From an uncultured Saprospiraceae bacterium (lineage in GTDB: Bacteria; Bacteroidota; Bacteroidia; Chitinophagales; Saprospiraceae), in NCBI GenBank assembly GCA_937969485.1, contig CALBVQ010000232.1, positions 1 through 19,729 of the forward strand: a stretch of 19,729 bases of DNA, read 5' to 3'. The translations under genes were made by a program, and so were the position numbers. This document shows positions 6,283-14,671 of the stretch, piece after piece. The notes under the pieces are model-generated. The model was not told the origin of the DNA and searched no databases. It saw only the letters and a program-made list of their open reading frames with translations. Position 1 is the stretch's first letter. Each line of letters begins with the position of its first letter.

Positions 6283-8856
6283 ATGGATCGAATCAAGAAG
6301 TTGTGGAAGAAGTATAATTCTACCCTTATTTTTATTTTATGGTTTGGAATTGCCGCTGGAATAATTACTCTAGCCCTATTCTTATTTGTCTCAAGTAAGG
6401 ATATTCCTTCGTTTAGTGAATTAGAAAACCCTGAGTACGATGCTGCATCGGTAATTTATTCTGATCAGAATGAAATATTTGGGACGTACTATATCGAAAA
6501 TAGACTTCCGGTGGAATTTCAGGACCTACCTACAGTAATGGTCGATGCTCTTCTTTCTACTGAGGATGCAAGATTTTATAAACATTCAGGTGTCGATTTT
6601 CGTGCATTGGGAAGAGTAGCAGTAAAAACGGTTCTTCTTGGACAAGATTCAGGTGGGGGAGGAAGTACGATCAGTCAACAATTAGCAAAATTGCTATTTA
6701 AGAGACCTAACCTGAGAGGCAAGAACAGTATCATAAAAATAATTACCCTTGTTCAGGTGAAATTCAAAGAATGGCTCACAGCTATTCGATTAGAGAAGCA
6801 ATACACTAAGGAAGAAATTATCGCGATGTACCTTAATAAGTTCGAATTTATTAATGGTGCTCACGGAGTTTATGCAGCAGCTGATACCTATTTCGGGAAG
6901 AGTCTAGATTCGTTGTCAATCGAGGAAAATGCCGTTTTAGTAGGGATGCTAAAAAATCCTTCGCTATATAACCCTGTAAGGTTTCCTGAAAAGGCTTTGA
7001 AGAGAAGAAATGTCGTTTTAAAGCAGATGGAACGCTACGCTAAAATTTCCACTGAGGCATATGACTCTCTAAAAGTTATTCCACTTGACATGACGGCCTT
7101 TAGTCGTGAATCTCAGTCGGCCGGAATTGCCCCGTATTTCAGATCAGAAATGACGAAGTGGTTAAAGAATCTACTAAAGCAGGAGGATTATAAAAAGCCG
7201 AATGGTGAAGAATATAATATCTATACAGATGGGCTGAAAATCTATACCACGATTAATCTACAGTATCAGGCTAAGGCTGAAGAGGCGGTTGCAGAACATA
7301 TGGCAGGGCTTCAAGAGAGATATTTCAAGCGATGGAAAAATATGAATATCTTCACTTATGATACAGAGGACAATCAAGAAGAAATAAGAAGAGAAGCTTT
7401 TGACCGACGAATCAGGAATTCAGAAAGATATAAAGGGATTTATTTCTCAATTATGGGAGAATCTTTAGATGAATTGAAAAGAACATATCCTGATATTAGA
7501 GTTGGTCCACTTATGATCAGGTCTATGGTTCAAGTCGAAGATCCCGACAAGGACCTAAAGAAATTAGTTAGAAAGACTGTGGTCAATTCCAGTGAGATTC
7601 CATTTTTGAAAAAGGTACTTAAATCCGACGTGTTCAAAAAGGTAAAAAGAAAATACGCTGAGTTTGATGCTGAATATGAGAAGCAGTTCGATACGGAGAT
7701 AGAAATGATGGTGTTTGCATTTAACGAAGAAGGCGAAGAGTTGCGCACAATGACACCTCGAGATAGTGTACTGTATCATTACCAGCATCTTCAGGCAGGA
7801 ATGGTCTCAATGGAGCCTGGAACAGGTTATGTAAAAACTTGGGTAGGCGGGGTAGGTCATAAATACTTCAAATATGACCATGTCAATTCAAGACGTCAGG
7901 TAGGATCTACAATTAAACCATTTGTCTATGCATCTGCTATTGCATTTGGTAATATTTCTCCTTGTACAACATACGAAGATATACAGTACACAATAGCGCC
8001 AGGAGATGCATTGTTTGATTTACAAGATGAATGGTCACCTGCAAATGCTAACGAAACGTTCACAGGGAATCCGTACAATTTGTATCAAGGCTTATTATAT
8101 TCGAAGAACTCTATCTCCGTGAAGTTGGTAAAGGAAATGGGGTCTGTTAGTTTAATTAGGGATTTACTAGATAATGCAGGAATTGATAAAGAGAAGTTAC
8201 ACCCCAATGGAGAACCAATAGTACCATATGTGCCTTCAATATGCCTTGGGGCACTTGATCTTACGGTTATGGAAATGGTTGGTGCTTATGGAGTATGGCC
8301 AAATAAAGGTGAATATGTCGAGCCAGTATTTGTGACTCGAATTGAAGATAAGAACGGGAAGAATATATACACAGCTGTACCGAAGCGTAAAATGGCACTT
8401 AATCCAACCTATAATGCTGTAATGGTAGATATGTTAAGGAATAATGTGGGAGGGAAATTTGGGCTTGGAGTAGAAAGTGATGTTGGAGGTAAAACAGGAA
8501 CAACTAATGATTATGCCGATGGCTGGTTTATGGGGATTACTCCCAAATTGGTTGTAGGTACATGGGTAGGAGGAGATGACAAGTGGATCCGGTTTTTTAC
8601 TCTTGATGAAGGTCAAGGATTTGTGATGGCAAGGCCAATTTTCAAAAAATTTATATCTAAATTGGAAGCGGATAAGTCAATTGAATTTGACACTGACGTA
8701 AGATTCCCTGAACCAACCGGAATGGTTTGGAATTTGATAGATTGTACTAAATATAAGGACGTTAAACCTGACGAAGAAGCAGCTCTGCGACAGCAGAACG
8801 AAGAAGTATTATTTGATGAAGAAGAATTTGATGAAGAGTTTGATGATGAATTTTAA
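6283..8856 (+). CDS. Penicillin-binding protein 1A (bifunctional class A PBP)
   Basis: This is an inner-membrane peptidoglycan glycosyltransferase/transpeptidase of 857 residues from the ATG at 6283. A cytoplasmic basic start (MDRIKKLWKK) is followed by one transmembrane segment (about 14-36). The GT51 domain shows TEDARFYKHSGVD (93-105, catalytic Glu94) and GGGSTISQQLAK (126-136). The transpeptidase domain has the active-site STIK (Ser542-Lys545), SKN (607-609) and KTGT (737-740). Between them is a long charged insertion (about 350-500). The C-terminus is an acidic tail of repeated Asp/Glu/Phe units encoded by near-repeat DNA. The 3' end overlaps the next gene's start by 14 nt in another frame, implying coupling. 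Either mrcA or ponA naming would be a guess. Confidence 0.95.
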   Translation: MDRIKKLWKKYNSTLIFILWFGIAAGIITLALFLFVSSKDIPSFSELENPEYDAASVIYSDQNEIFGTYYIENRLPVEFQDLPTVMVDALLSTEDARFYKHSGVDFRALGRVAVKTVLLGQDSGGGGSTISQQLAKLLFKRPNLRGKNSIIKIITLVQVKFKEWLTAIRLEKQYTKEEIIAMYLNKFEFINGAHGVYAAADTYFGKSLDSLSIEENAVLVGMLKNPSLYNPVRFPEKALKRRNVVLKQMERYAKISTEAYDSLKVIPLDMTAFSRESQSAGIAPYFRSEMTKWLKNLLKQEDYKKPNGEEYNIYTDGLKIYTTINLQYQAKAEEAVAEHMAGLQERYFKRWKNMNIFTYDTEDNQEEIRREAFDRRIRNSERYKGIYFSIMGESLDELKRTYPDIRVGPLMIRSMVQVEDPDKDLKKLVRKTVVNSSEIPFLKKVLKSDVFKKVKRKYAEFDAEYEKQFDTEIEMMVFAFNEEGEELRTMTPRDSVLYHYQHLQAGMVSMEPGTGYVKTWVGGVGHKYFKYDHVNSRRQVGSTIKPFVYASAIAFGNISPCTTYEDIQYTIAPGDALFDLQDEWSPANANETFTGNPYNLYQGLLYSKNSISVKLVKEMGSVSLIRDLLDNAGIDKEKLHPNGEPIVPYVPSICLGALDLTVMEMVGAYGVWPNKGEYVEPVFVTRIEDKNGKNIYTAVPKRKMALNPTYNAVMVDMLRNNVGGKFGLGVESDVGGKTGTTNDYADGWFMGITPKLVVGTWVGGDDKWIRFFTLDEGQGFVMARPIFKKFISKLEADKSIEFDTDVRFPEPTGMVWNLIDCTKYKDVKPDEEAALRQQNEEVLFDEEEFDEEFDDEF

Positions 8857-10888
8857 TAAAGTAGAATACAGGAAAATACCATTTATTACCTTGCTGCTTT
8901 TTTGCGTGCTAGGTGTGTTTTCGTGCGTGCCCCCGTCAGATGAGATTACAGTGAATTCAGCTGAGCAAGATTTTTCTAATCCAGTAGCTCAAACTGTTTA
9001 TAGGCTTCAACAAGAACAGAATGTAGATAGTCTTTTGTACTATATTGAAAGTGAAGACCCTATGGCTCGATTCTGTGCCACTAGAGCGTTTGGTTCATTG
9101 CAAGATAAGGCTTGTATTCCTTCAATAAGGAAAATGCTAAAAGATACCATTTCTGCAATCAAAGCTGAGGCAGCTTATACTGCAGGACAACTACGAGACA
9201 CTTCGTTGGTGGGCGAGGTGGTGGCAGCATTTGAAGCTGATATTGCGAATGAGGTAAATGATGAAGTAAATAAGAATGTACTTGAGGCGATTGGAAAAAT
9301 AGGATCTGAAGTCCATTTGTCTTTCTTGTCCTCAAGTAAACCTTACCCGGTAGAATTTACCCTGTTAAATGAAGGAAAAGCACATGCATATTATCAATTT
9401 GCCTTACGTGGACTTGTAAATGACGATGCCACAGCTGAGATGGTCAAGTTTGCCACAGAGGAATATAGTGATGAAACAAGAGTAATTGCTGCGAACTATC
9501 TATTGAGGACCCAAGGCCTAGACCTGAAAGAGAATAAATTTCAATTACTTCAAGCTTTGTATAAAGAAGAAAATCCTCATGTGAGGATGGGATTATCGGC
9601 TGCTGTGGCTAAGACAGGTAGTTCTGAGATTATAGAACCATTTTTGGATCATCTAGATAAGGAGAAAGATTATAGGGTAGTTGTAAATGGAATAAGAAAT
9701 CTAGGAGAATTCAACTATATTGAAATTGTTGATGCTGTGTTACAGTTCTTATCTCATGAAAATGAACACGTAGCAAAAGCTGCCATTGGTTATTTGAAGG
9801 CGAATGGCCAGTCAGCAGATGCCAGATTCTATTTGGATTATGTATCGAAGATAAAGAGTCCCACTGCGAAGATACAATTGCAGGGTGCAGTGCTATCCGT
9901 TTTTGATCAGTACTATGCTCGCTCAAGGGGGCGGATTGTTACTGATCTTGAAAAGCAATTTAATGAACAGGAAGACCCGTATATCAAAGCAGAAATAGTA
10001 TCTGCTTTGGGTTCTAACCCATACAACTACGTAATTCTTGATAAGCTCGGACTACAAGATTCTTCAGTGATAGTGCAAAGCAAGGCTACAGAGGCCTTTG
10101 GGAATGTGTTGACAGGATATTTAAAGGACAAACCAAGAAGTACTCAAAGGTATTTGGCTCCTATTATTTTTAAATATTTGGCGAAAGCCATAAACTCTGG
10201 AGATGCAGGTGCGATATCAGCCGCAGCGTTCAGTCTTTCTCAATATGATCCACAATATTTGCAAAGAATTATGCCTGATACGCTTTTTACTAATGCGTTC
10301 AACAAGATGAACTACCCTGTGGATTTAGAGCCAATGAAATATTTAGCTGACGCTCATAACTTGTATTTTCCAGAGACTAAAATTTCTTTACCCGATACTG
10401 ACTCAAGGAGAGCATATATTAATGATAAATTTAGCGAGTTTAGCTCAACCTATACAGCAGTGATCGAGACAGATGCAGGCGAAATTCAGGTAGAGTTGTT
10501 TTTAACTCATTCTCCTGAAACTGCCTTGAATTTCATAGACTTGGCCGAACAGAATTATTATGATGGTAAAGTATTTCATCGTGTTGTTAGTAATTTTGTA
10601 GTGCAAGCAGGATGTCCGAGAGGAGATGGTTATGGAAGTGAAGAGTTTACTATAAGAAGTGAGTTGTCTCCTATGAGATATCTCGATGAGGGTTACATCG
10701 GCATGGCTTCAGCGGGGAACCATACAGAGAGTACTCAGTGGTTTATTACGCATAGTCCTACCCCTCATTTAAGCGGTAGATACACGATTTTTGGTAAGGT
10801 TAAAGCAGGGATGGATCTTGTACATAGTATGGGAATTGGTACTCGAATCAATAATGTCAGTATTGTTGATATACCAAAATTGCAGTAA
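8843..10888 (+). CDS. Lipoprotein with HEAT-like repeats and C-terminal cyclophilin PPIase domain
   Basis: This encodes 681 residues from the ATG at 8843 (a second ATG at 8846 is equally possible); in-frame starts further up lie deeper inside the PBP1A gene. The signal peptide ends in lipobox VFSC with Cys28 lipidated. Residues of about 45-510 are helical HEAT/Armadillo-like repeats (for example MARFCATRAFGSL, HVRMGLSAAVAKTGS, YIKAEIVSALGS). The C-terminal part (about 535-681) is cyclophilin type: FHRVVSNFVVQAGCPRGDGYG (from 578, with the catalytic-type Arg580) and STQWFITHSPTPHLSGRYTIFGKV. It probably catalyses prolyl isomerisation of exported proteins, with the HEAT part as a binding scaffold. 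Overlap with the PBP gene suggests co-expression, and an envelope-biogenesis role is inference. Related fusions occur in Bacteroidota. Confidence 0.9.
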   Translation: MMNFNKVEYRKIPFITLLLFCVLGVFSCVPPSDEITVNSAEQDFSNPVAQTVYRLQQEQNVDSLLYYIESEDPMARFCATRAFGSLQDKACIPSIRKMLKDTISAIKAEAAYTAGQLRDTSLVGEVVAAFEADIANEVNDEVNKNVLEAIGKIGSEVHLSFLSSSKPYPVEFTLLNEGKAHAYYQFALRGLVNDDATAEMVKFATEEYSDETRVIAANYLLRTQGLDLKENKFQLLQALYKEENPHVRMGLSAAVAKTGSSEIIEPFLDHLDKEKDYRVVVNGIRNLGEFNYIEIVDAVLQFLSHENEHVAKAAIGYLKANGQSADARFYLDYVSKIKSPTAKIQLQGAVLSVFDQYYARSRGRIVTDLEKQFNEQEDPYIKAEIVSALGSNPYNYVILDKLGLQDSSVIVQSKATEAFGNVLTGYLKDKPRSTQRYLAPIIFKYLAKAINSGDAGAISAAAFSLSQYDPQYLQRIMPDTLFTNAFNKMNYPVDLEPMKYLADAHNLYFPETKISLPDTDSRRAYINDKFSEFSSTYTAVIETDAGEIQVELFLTHSPETALNFIDLAEQNYYDGKVFHRVVSNFVVQAGCPRGDGYGSEEFTIRSELSPMRYLDEGYIGMASAGNHTESTQWFITHSPTPHLSGRYTIFGKVKAGMDLVHSMGIGTRINNVSIVDIPKLQ

Positions 10889-11004
10889 ATCCATAGAGGA
10901 TATATAGCTGCATACCAATAGCGTAAGCAAAGAGCAAATATAAAAAAGGCAGAGATTTCAAGATTGAAGATTTTTCTTGAAGCAGGCTTTAAAAAATAAA
11001 ATAA

Positions 11005-12093
11005 ATGAAGACAACTGGACTAACGGGAATCCACAAGGAACTTGGCGCTAAAATGGCAGGTTTTGCAGGCTATGAAATGCCTATTGTATACAGTACTATC
11101 AAGGAAGAACACATGGCAGTGAGAAATCATGCTGGGGTTTTCGATGTATCTCATATGGGAGAATTTATAGTTAGAGGTGTCGATGCGGAAGCGTTTTTAC
11201 AGAAAATTAGTAGTAATAACGTAGCAAAACTAAAAATAGGCCAAGCCCAGTATAGTTGTATACCCAACACCTCCGGAGGTATTGTTGATGATTTCTTGCT
11301 TTATAAACTTGCCGACGCAGAGTATATGATGGTAGTAAATGCCGGAAATATTCAAAAGGACTGGGATTGGATTTCTCAATTTTTAGAAGGTGAAGTTGAA
11401 TTAAGGAATATTTCAGATAAGGAAGGACTGCTTGCAGTTCAAGGACCTAAGGCAATCGAAATTTTGCAGTCTTTGACAACGGTGGATTTGTCTTCCATTC
11501 CCTTTTATCACTTTGCAGTGGGAACTTTTGCCGGGATTGAAGACGTGATCATTTCTGCTACTGGTTATACAGGTGCAGGAGGATTCGAGTTGTATGCAGA
11601 TAATACGTACTTGATCGATCTATGGAATAAGGTTATGGAAGCTGGTAAGGATAAAGGATTAGTGCCAGCAGGGCTTGGTTGCAGAGATACTTTACGTTTG
11701 GAGATGGGATATTGCCTTTACGGTAACGACATTACTGATGATACCTCGCCTATAGAGGCAGGCCTAGGCTGGATTACTAAGACGAAGAAAGGAGTATTCA
11801 ATTCTGTAGATATTTTCAAGGCACAACGATCTGAAGGTGTAGGTAGAAAATTAGTAGGGTTTAAAGTAGATGATCGACGTGTGCCTAGAAATGGCTACAA
11901 GATCTTGGTAGGAGAGCAGGAGGTTGGGTTTGTAACCTCAGGAACCTTGTCTCCATGTCTGGACATACCAATAGGAATGGGCTATGTTTCAAAAGCACAT
12001 TCTGCAGTGGGGTCCGAGATTTTGATAGATACAGGAAGAAAGCAACTGAAGGGCGTAGTTTGCACTCTTCCATTTTATATTCAGGAGGAGTAA
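11005..12093 (+). CDS. gcvT: Glycine cleavage system T protein (aminomethyltransferase)
   Basis: This transfers the methylene group from the aminomethyl-lipoyl H protein to tetrahydrofolate, releasing ammonia. At 362 residues the length is typical. Visible landmarks are the N-terminal GAKMAGFAGYEMPIVY (14-29), RNHAGVFDVSHMGEF (40-54), NTSGGIVDDFLLYK with the conserved Asp pair 95-96, NAGNIQKD (112-119), GYTGAGGFELY (187-197) and GLGCRDTLRLEMG (223-235). It starts 116 nt after the PPIase lipoprotein gene; I see no TAnnTTTG box in that gap, so it may be read through from upstream. No glycine riboswitch is apparent upstream, and the other gcv genes are not adjacent. It could in principle be another folate-dependent aminomethyltransferase, but the similarity is along the whole length. 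Confidence 0.95.
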   Translation: MKTTGLTGIHKELGAKMAGFAGYEMPIVYSTIKEEHMAVRNHAGVFDVSHMGEFIVRGVDAEAFLQKISSNNVAKLKIGQAQYSCIPNTSGGIVDDFLLYKLADAEYMMVVNAGNIQKDWDWISQFLEGEVELRNISDKEGLLAVQGPKAIEILQSLTTVDLSSIPFYHFAVGTFAGIEDVIISATGYTGAGGFELYADNTYLIDLWNKVMEAGKDKGLVPAGLGCRDTLRLEMGYCLYGNDITDDTSPIEAGLGWITKTKKGVFNSVDIFKAQRSEGVGRKLVGFKVDDRRVPRNGYKILVGEQEVGFVTSGTLSPCLDIPIGMGYVSKAHSAVGSEILIDTGRKQLKGVVCTLPFYIQEE

Positions 12094-12133
12094 TTATTTT
12101 GTGCTAAAGCCTTTATAAATTAAATAAAATTAT

Positions 12134-12141
12134 TACTTTTG
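12134..12141 (+). promoter_or_regulatory. Bacteroidota -7 box for yceD-rpmF
   Basis: TACTTTTG matches TAnnTTTG and lies 29 nt before the DUF177 start codon. No clear -33 element is seen at the usual distance. Confidence 0.5.
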
Positions 12142-12170
12142 CGCTCCAATTAAAGAAGAAGTTCTTTGTC

Positions 12171-12701
12171 ATGAAGCCACTAGACTCATTTACAATTCCC
12201 GTAAAAGGACTGGGGAATGGAATACATAACTTTGAATTCGAGCTTGATGCTCCATTTTTCAGAGCCATTAATGAAGAGAGTAAGTTGGATGCTACTCTGA
12301 TTTCGAAGGTTTCCTTCGATAAGAGAGATTCAATGTATATTCTTGACATAATAGTTGAAGGAGAACACATCGCTGATTGTGATAGGTGTTTGAATGAAAT
12401 TCCAGTACCGGTTGCAGGGGAGTATAAATTATACATCAAGCGCGGTATAGGTGAAGATGAAGCAGAGATTGTTTATTTAGAACAATTCGATGACCAAATC
12501 AACATCGCCAAGTATATATATGATTTTGCGATTTTGAGTTTGCCTTTCAAGAATGTAATTGAAGGTTGCGAGGAAATGGAGAAACCACCTTGTAATTTTG
12601 AAATGCTTAAGAAATGGGAGGAAAATAGTGTAGCTGACGATAAAGACGAAGAGGAGAAAGGTAATATGTGGGATCAATTGAGTAACCTGAAATTTGAATA
12701 A
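12171..12701 (+). CDS. YceD/DUF177 family protein (23S rRNA accumulation-associated)
   Basis: This 176-residue protein lies directly upstream of rpmF, the classic position for DUF177/YceD, a family linked to 23S rRNA maturation and large-subunit assembly. It shows the family CDRCL motif (70-74), a second Cys pair (Cys133, Cys141) that could complete a metal site, YDFAILSLPFKNV (117-129) and an acidic C-terminal stretch ending in WDQLSNLKF. The start follows a promoter box with a short leader. The 19-nt gap to rpmF indicates an operon. The biochemical role is not established by the sequence; the family call rests on motif plus context. Confidence 0.88.
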   Translation: MKPLDSFTIPVKGLGNGIHNFEFELDAPFFRAINEESKLDATLISKVSFDKRDSMYILDIIVEGEHIADCDRCLNEIPVPVAGEYKLYIKRGIGEDEAEIVYLEQFDDQINIAKYIYDFAILSLPFKNVIEGCEEMEKPPCNFEMLKKWEENSVADDKDEEEKGNMWDQLSNLKFE

Positions 12702-12720
12702 TAATATTAAATAGATAATT

Positions 12721-12918
12721 ATGGCGCATCCGAAGAGTCGTATATCCAAGCAAAGAAAAAGAAAGAGAAGAACGCACATTAAGGCGGTAGCTCCTCAAAT
12801 AGCAACTTGCAAAACAACTGGAGAACCTCATATTTACCACAGATCTTACTGGGTAGATGGTAATATGTATTACAAGGGGCAAGTTGTAATCCAAGCGGAA
12901 GAGGAAGTTTTCGAGTAA
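12721..12918 (+). CDS. rpmF: Ribosomal protein bL32
   Basis: This 65-residue basic protein has the L32 N-terminus (MAHPKSRISKQRKRKRRTH) and a compact C-terminal half containing GEPHIYHRSYWVDGNMYYKG. It has one Cys only (residue 29), so it is of the zinc-independent kind. It is co-transcribed with the DUF177 gene and followed by a strong terminator, so the plsX-fabH genes that often follow in other bacteria are not here. Confidence 0.96.
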   Translation: MAHPKSRISKQRKRKRRTHIKAVAPQIATCKTTGEPHIYHRSYWVDGNMYYKGQVVIQAEEEVFE

Positions 12919-12944
12919 ATCGAAATCTGATCAAAGAAAAACAG

Positions 12945-12985
12945 AGCTCCTTAATCTAGATTTAGATTATGGGGCTTTTGTTATT
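12945..12985 (+). terminator. Intrinsic terminator after rpmF
   Basis: Two 14-nt arms (12945-12958 and 12963-12976) pair at 13 of 14 positions, including one G-T, with loop GATT. A T-rich tract (TTTTGTTATTT) follows. This is the strongest hairpin terminator of the rightward cluster and separates yceD-rpmF from ridA-trpS. Confidence 0.88.
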
Positions 12986-13011
12986 TCTATTATCTTCACG
13001 TTATCAATACT

Positions 13012-13035
13012 AGTGCTGACAATTCAGCCAGCACT
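13012..13035. repeat. 7-bp inverted repeat upstream of ridA
   Basis: AGTGCTG (13012-13018) and CAGCACT (13029-13035) are separated by 10 nt and lie 26 nt before the ridA ATG. No T run follows, so it is not a terminator. It could be an operator or part of a leader structure; nothing in the window identifies a regulator. Confidence 0.35.
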
Positions 13036-13060
13036 GTTGTAACTCTCTTAAAGCTTTGTT

Positions 13061-13441
13061 ATGAAGACTACCATCACAACTAAAAATGCTCCCGCAGCAG
13101 TAGGCGCATACAATCAAGCAGCAATGCACGGTAATACTCTGTATGTGTCAGGTCAGATCGCACTTGATCCAGTTTCAGGTGAGTTGATCGATTCCTCTAT
13201 TGAAGACGAGACTCATCAAGTAATGAAAAACCTTCAAGCAATCTTGCAGGCAGCTGATATGGACTTTTCAAATGTTCTTAAGTGCTCTGTTTTTGTGAAT
13301 GATATGGAAATGTACGCCAGAGTAAATGCCGTATATGCTTCATACTTCGATCCAGAGACAGCTCCAGCTCGTGAACTTGTCGAAGTAGCAAATTTGCCTA
13401 AATATGTAAATGTTGAAATCAGCTGCATAGCTGGAAAATAA
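13061..13441 (+). CDS. ridA: RidA family enamine/imine deaminase
   Basis: This 126-residue protein hydrolyses reactive 2-aminoacrylate-type enamines and imines, protecting PLP enzymes. It aligns along its length with the RidA/YjgF pattern: ITTKNAPAAVGAYNQA (5-20), YVSGQIALDPVSGEL (28-42), APARELVEVANLPK (101-114) with the substrate-carboxylate Arg104 (Arg105 in E. coli RidA), and VNVEISCIAG with the conserved Glu119. The key Arg is present, which favours true RidA over the inactive subfamilies. The stop is 6 nt before trpS, so the two form an operon. Confidence 0.93.
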   Translation: MKTTITTKNAPAAVGAYNQAAMHGNTLYVSGQIALDPVSGELIDSSIEDETHQVMKNLQAILQAADMDFSNVLKCSVFVNDMEMYARVNAVYASYFDPETAPARELVEVANLPKYVNVEISCIAGK

Positions 13442-13447
13442 AAACCT

Positions 13448-14446
13448 ATGTCTAAAACAGTTTTATCTTGTATTCAACCGACCGGCCACATGCATTACGG
13501 AAATTATTTCGGTGCTGTCAAAAATTGGGTAGACCTACAAGAACAGTATAAGTGCTATTATGGTGTTGTTGATTATCATGCAATGACCATGCCTTATGAC
13601 GTCAAGAAACTGAGAAATAATGTCTGGGAATTAATATATAACCTTCTTGCAGTTGGAGTAAAGCCCGAAAATTTGTTTATTCAATCTCTTGTTCCTGAGC
13701 ATGCGGAATTAGGTTGGATATTTAATTGTTTTTGTTCCGTTGGGCATCTTTCTAGAATGACACAATTCAAAGATAAGGGCAAAGACAGCGAAGAGAAGTC
13801 CAAGGATTCTTTTGTATCAGCAGGATTATTTGATTACCCTGTACTTCAAGCAGCGGATATTCTTATATACAAAGCCGATTATGTGCCAGTGGGCAAGGAT
13901 CAGGATCAACACCTTGAGCTTTCTAGGGCTATTGCCCAAAGGTTTAACCATGTAGTAGGTAAGGAATATTTTACTATGCCAGACACGCTGCACAGCGAAA
14001 CTCCAAAGATCTTTTCGACTGCTGATCCTTCCAAAAAAATGAGTAAGTCTGCAGGTGAAAAGCATTTTATTAATGTATTTGCTGACGAAGCAAGAATCAG
14101 AAAGCAGATCAAATCTGCCGTTACCGATCAAGGAGGAGAATCAGATGAAATGAGTGCTGGTGTATTAAATCTATTTACATTGTTAAAAACAGCGGGTAGA
14201 ATTGATGACCATACTTCGTTGATGAATGATTACAACGCTGGAACTCTTAGATATTCGAATCTCAAGGACGCAACAGCGGAGGGACTTGTAGCGATGTCAG
14301 CAGCATTTACAGAGAAACGGAAAGAAATCACCGAGGATAAGCGAGCAATCAAATATCAGATTAAGCAGAGTTCTGCAGAAATTCGCAAAATAGCCCAAGA
14401 GACTTTGAAAGAAGTGAAGGAGCTTGTGGGCTTGATGAATGTGTAA
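13448..14446 (+). CDS. trpS: Tryptophanyl-tRNA synthetase
   Basis: This is a class I aminoacyl-tRNA synthetase that charges tRNA-Trp. It has 332 residues, usual for bacterial TrpRS. The ATP-binding HIGH motif appears as HYGN (16-19) within QPTGHMHYGNYFGA, and the KMSKS loop is perfect at 197-201. Also visible are GLFDYPVLQAADIL and VPVGKDQDQHLELSR, the family tryptophan and ATP site segments. It follows ridA by 6 nt. The TAA stop (14444-14446) touches a MITE-like element, and the probable terminator lies about 190 nt further on. If the element's end includes TAA, the insertion itself supplied the stop codon. Confidence 0.96.
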   Translation: MSKTVLSCIQPTGHMHYGNYFGAVKNWVDLQEQYKCYYGVVDYHAMTMPYDVKKLRNNVWELIYNLLAVGVKPENLFIQSLVPEHAELGWIFNCFCSVGHLSRMTQFKDKGKDSEEKSKDSFVSAGLFDYPVLQAADILIYKADYVPVGKDQDQHLELSRAIAQRFNHVVGKEYFTMPDTLHSETPKIFSTADPSKKMSKSAGEKHFINVFADEARIRKQIKSAVTDQGGESDEMSAGVLNLFTLLKTAGRIDDHTSLMNDYNAGTLRYSNLKDATAEGLVAMSAAFTEKRKEITEDKRAIKYQIKQSSAEIRKIAQETLKEVKELVGLMNV

Positions 14447-14604
14447 TACCAATTCTGTTTTATGGTTTTACTTTATTTTCAAGAATTATTAAATCAAGTA
14501 CAAGGCAGAAAACGCAAGGACAGCCTTAGCTATCATGAGTATTTCCAACGAGTAATCGCTTTTATAAACTTGAAAATATGCGAAACTCTAAAACAGAATT
14601 GGTA
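14447..14604. mobile_element. 158-bp MITE-like element with 16-bp terminal inverted repeats
   Basis: TACCAATTCTGTTTTA (14447-14462) and TAAAACAGAATTGGTA (14589-14604) are perfect inverted repeats, and weaker complementarity extends inward to about 40 bp per end (CTTGAAAATA at the inner edge). TAA lies on both sides (14444-14446 and 14605-14607), consistent with a TA or TAA target duplication. There is no coding capacity. A second, truncated copy at 28-74 (45/47 identical) shows it is a dispersed family. TA-type duplication would fit mobilisation by an IS630/mariner-like transposase, but that is inference and none is in the window. Confidence 0.8.
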
Positions 14605-14637
14605 TAAGAGCGAAGCACATCAAGATGTAAAATATCG

Positions 14638-14671
14638 AAAAGGGCGGACACAGATGTGTTTGCCCTTTTTT
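14638..14671 (+). terminator. Intrinsic terminator, probably for ridA-trpS
   Basis: Two 15-nt arms (14638-14652 and 14655-14669) pair completely, allowing two G-T pairs, starting AAAAGGGC and ending GCCCTTTT, followed by more T. It lies 34 bp beyond the MITE, so the element appears to have inserted between trpS and its terminator. Confidence 0.82.

Noticed and set aside
10957..10981. Hairpin TTCAAGA / TCTTGAA between the PPIase and gcvT genes
   Set aside because: The 7-bp AT-rich stem has no T tract after it, so I do not call a terminator. A glycine riboswitch was also considered for this gap, but it is too short and lacks recognisable conserved elements.
12477..12894. Leftward open frames opposite yceD and rpmF
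   Set aside because: They lie antisense to genes with clear family motifs, have hydrophobic or random composition and no start context of their own.
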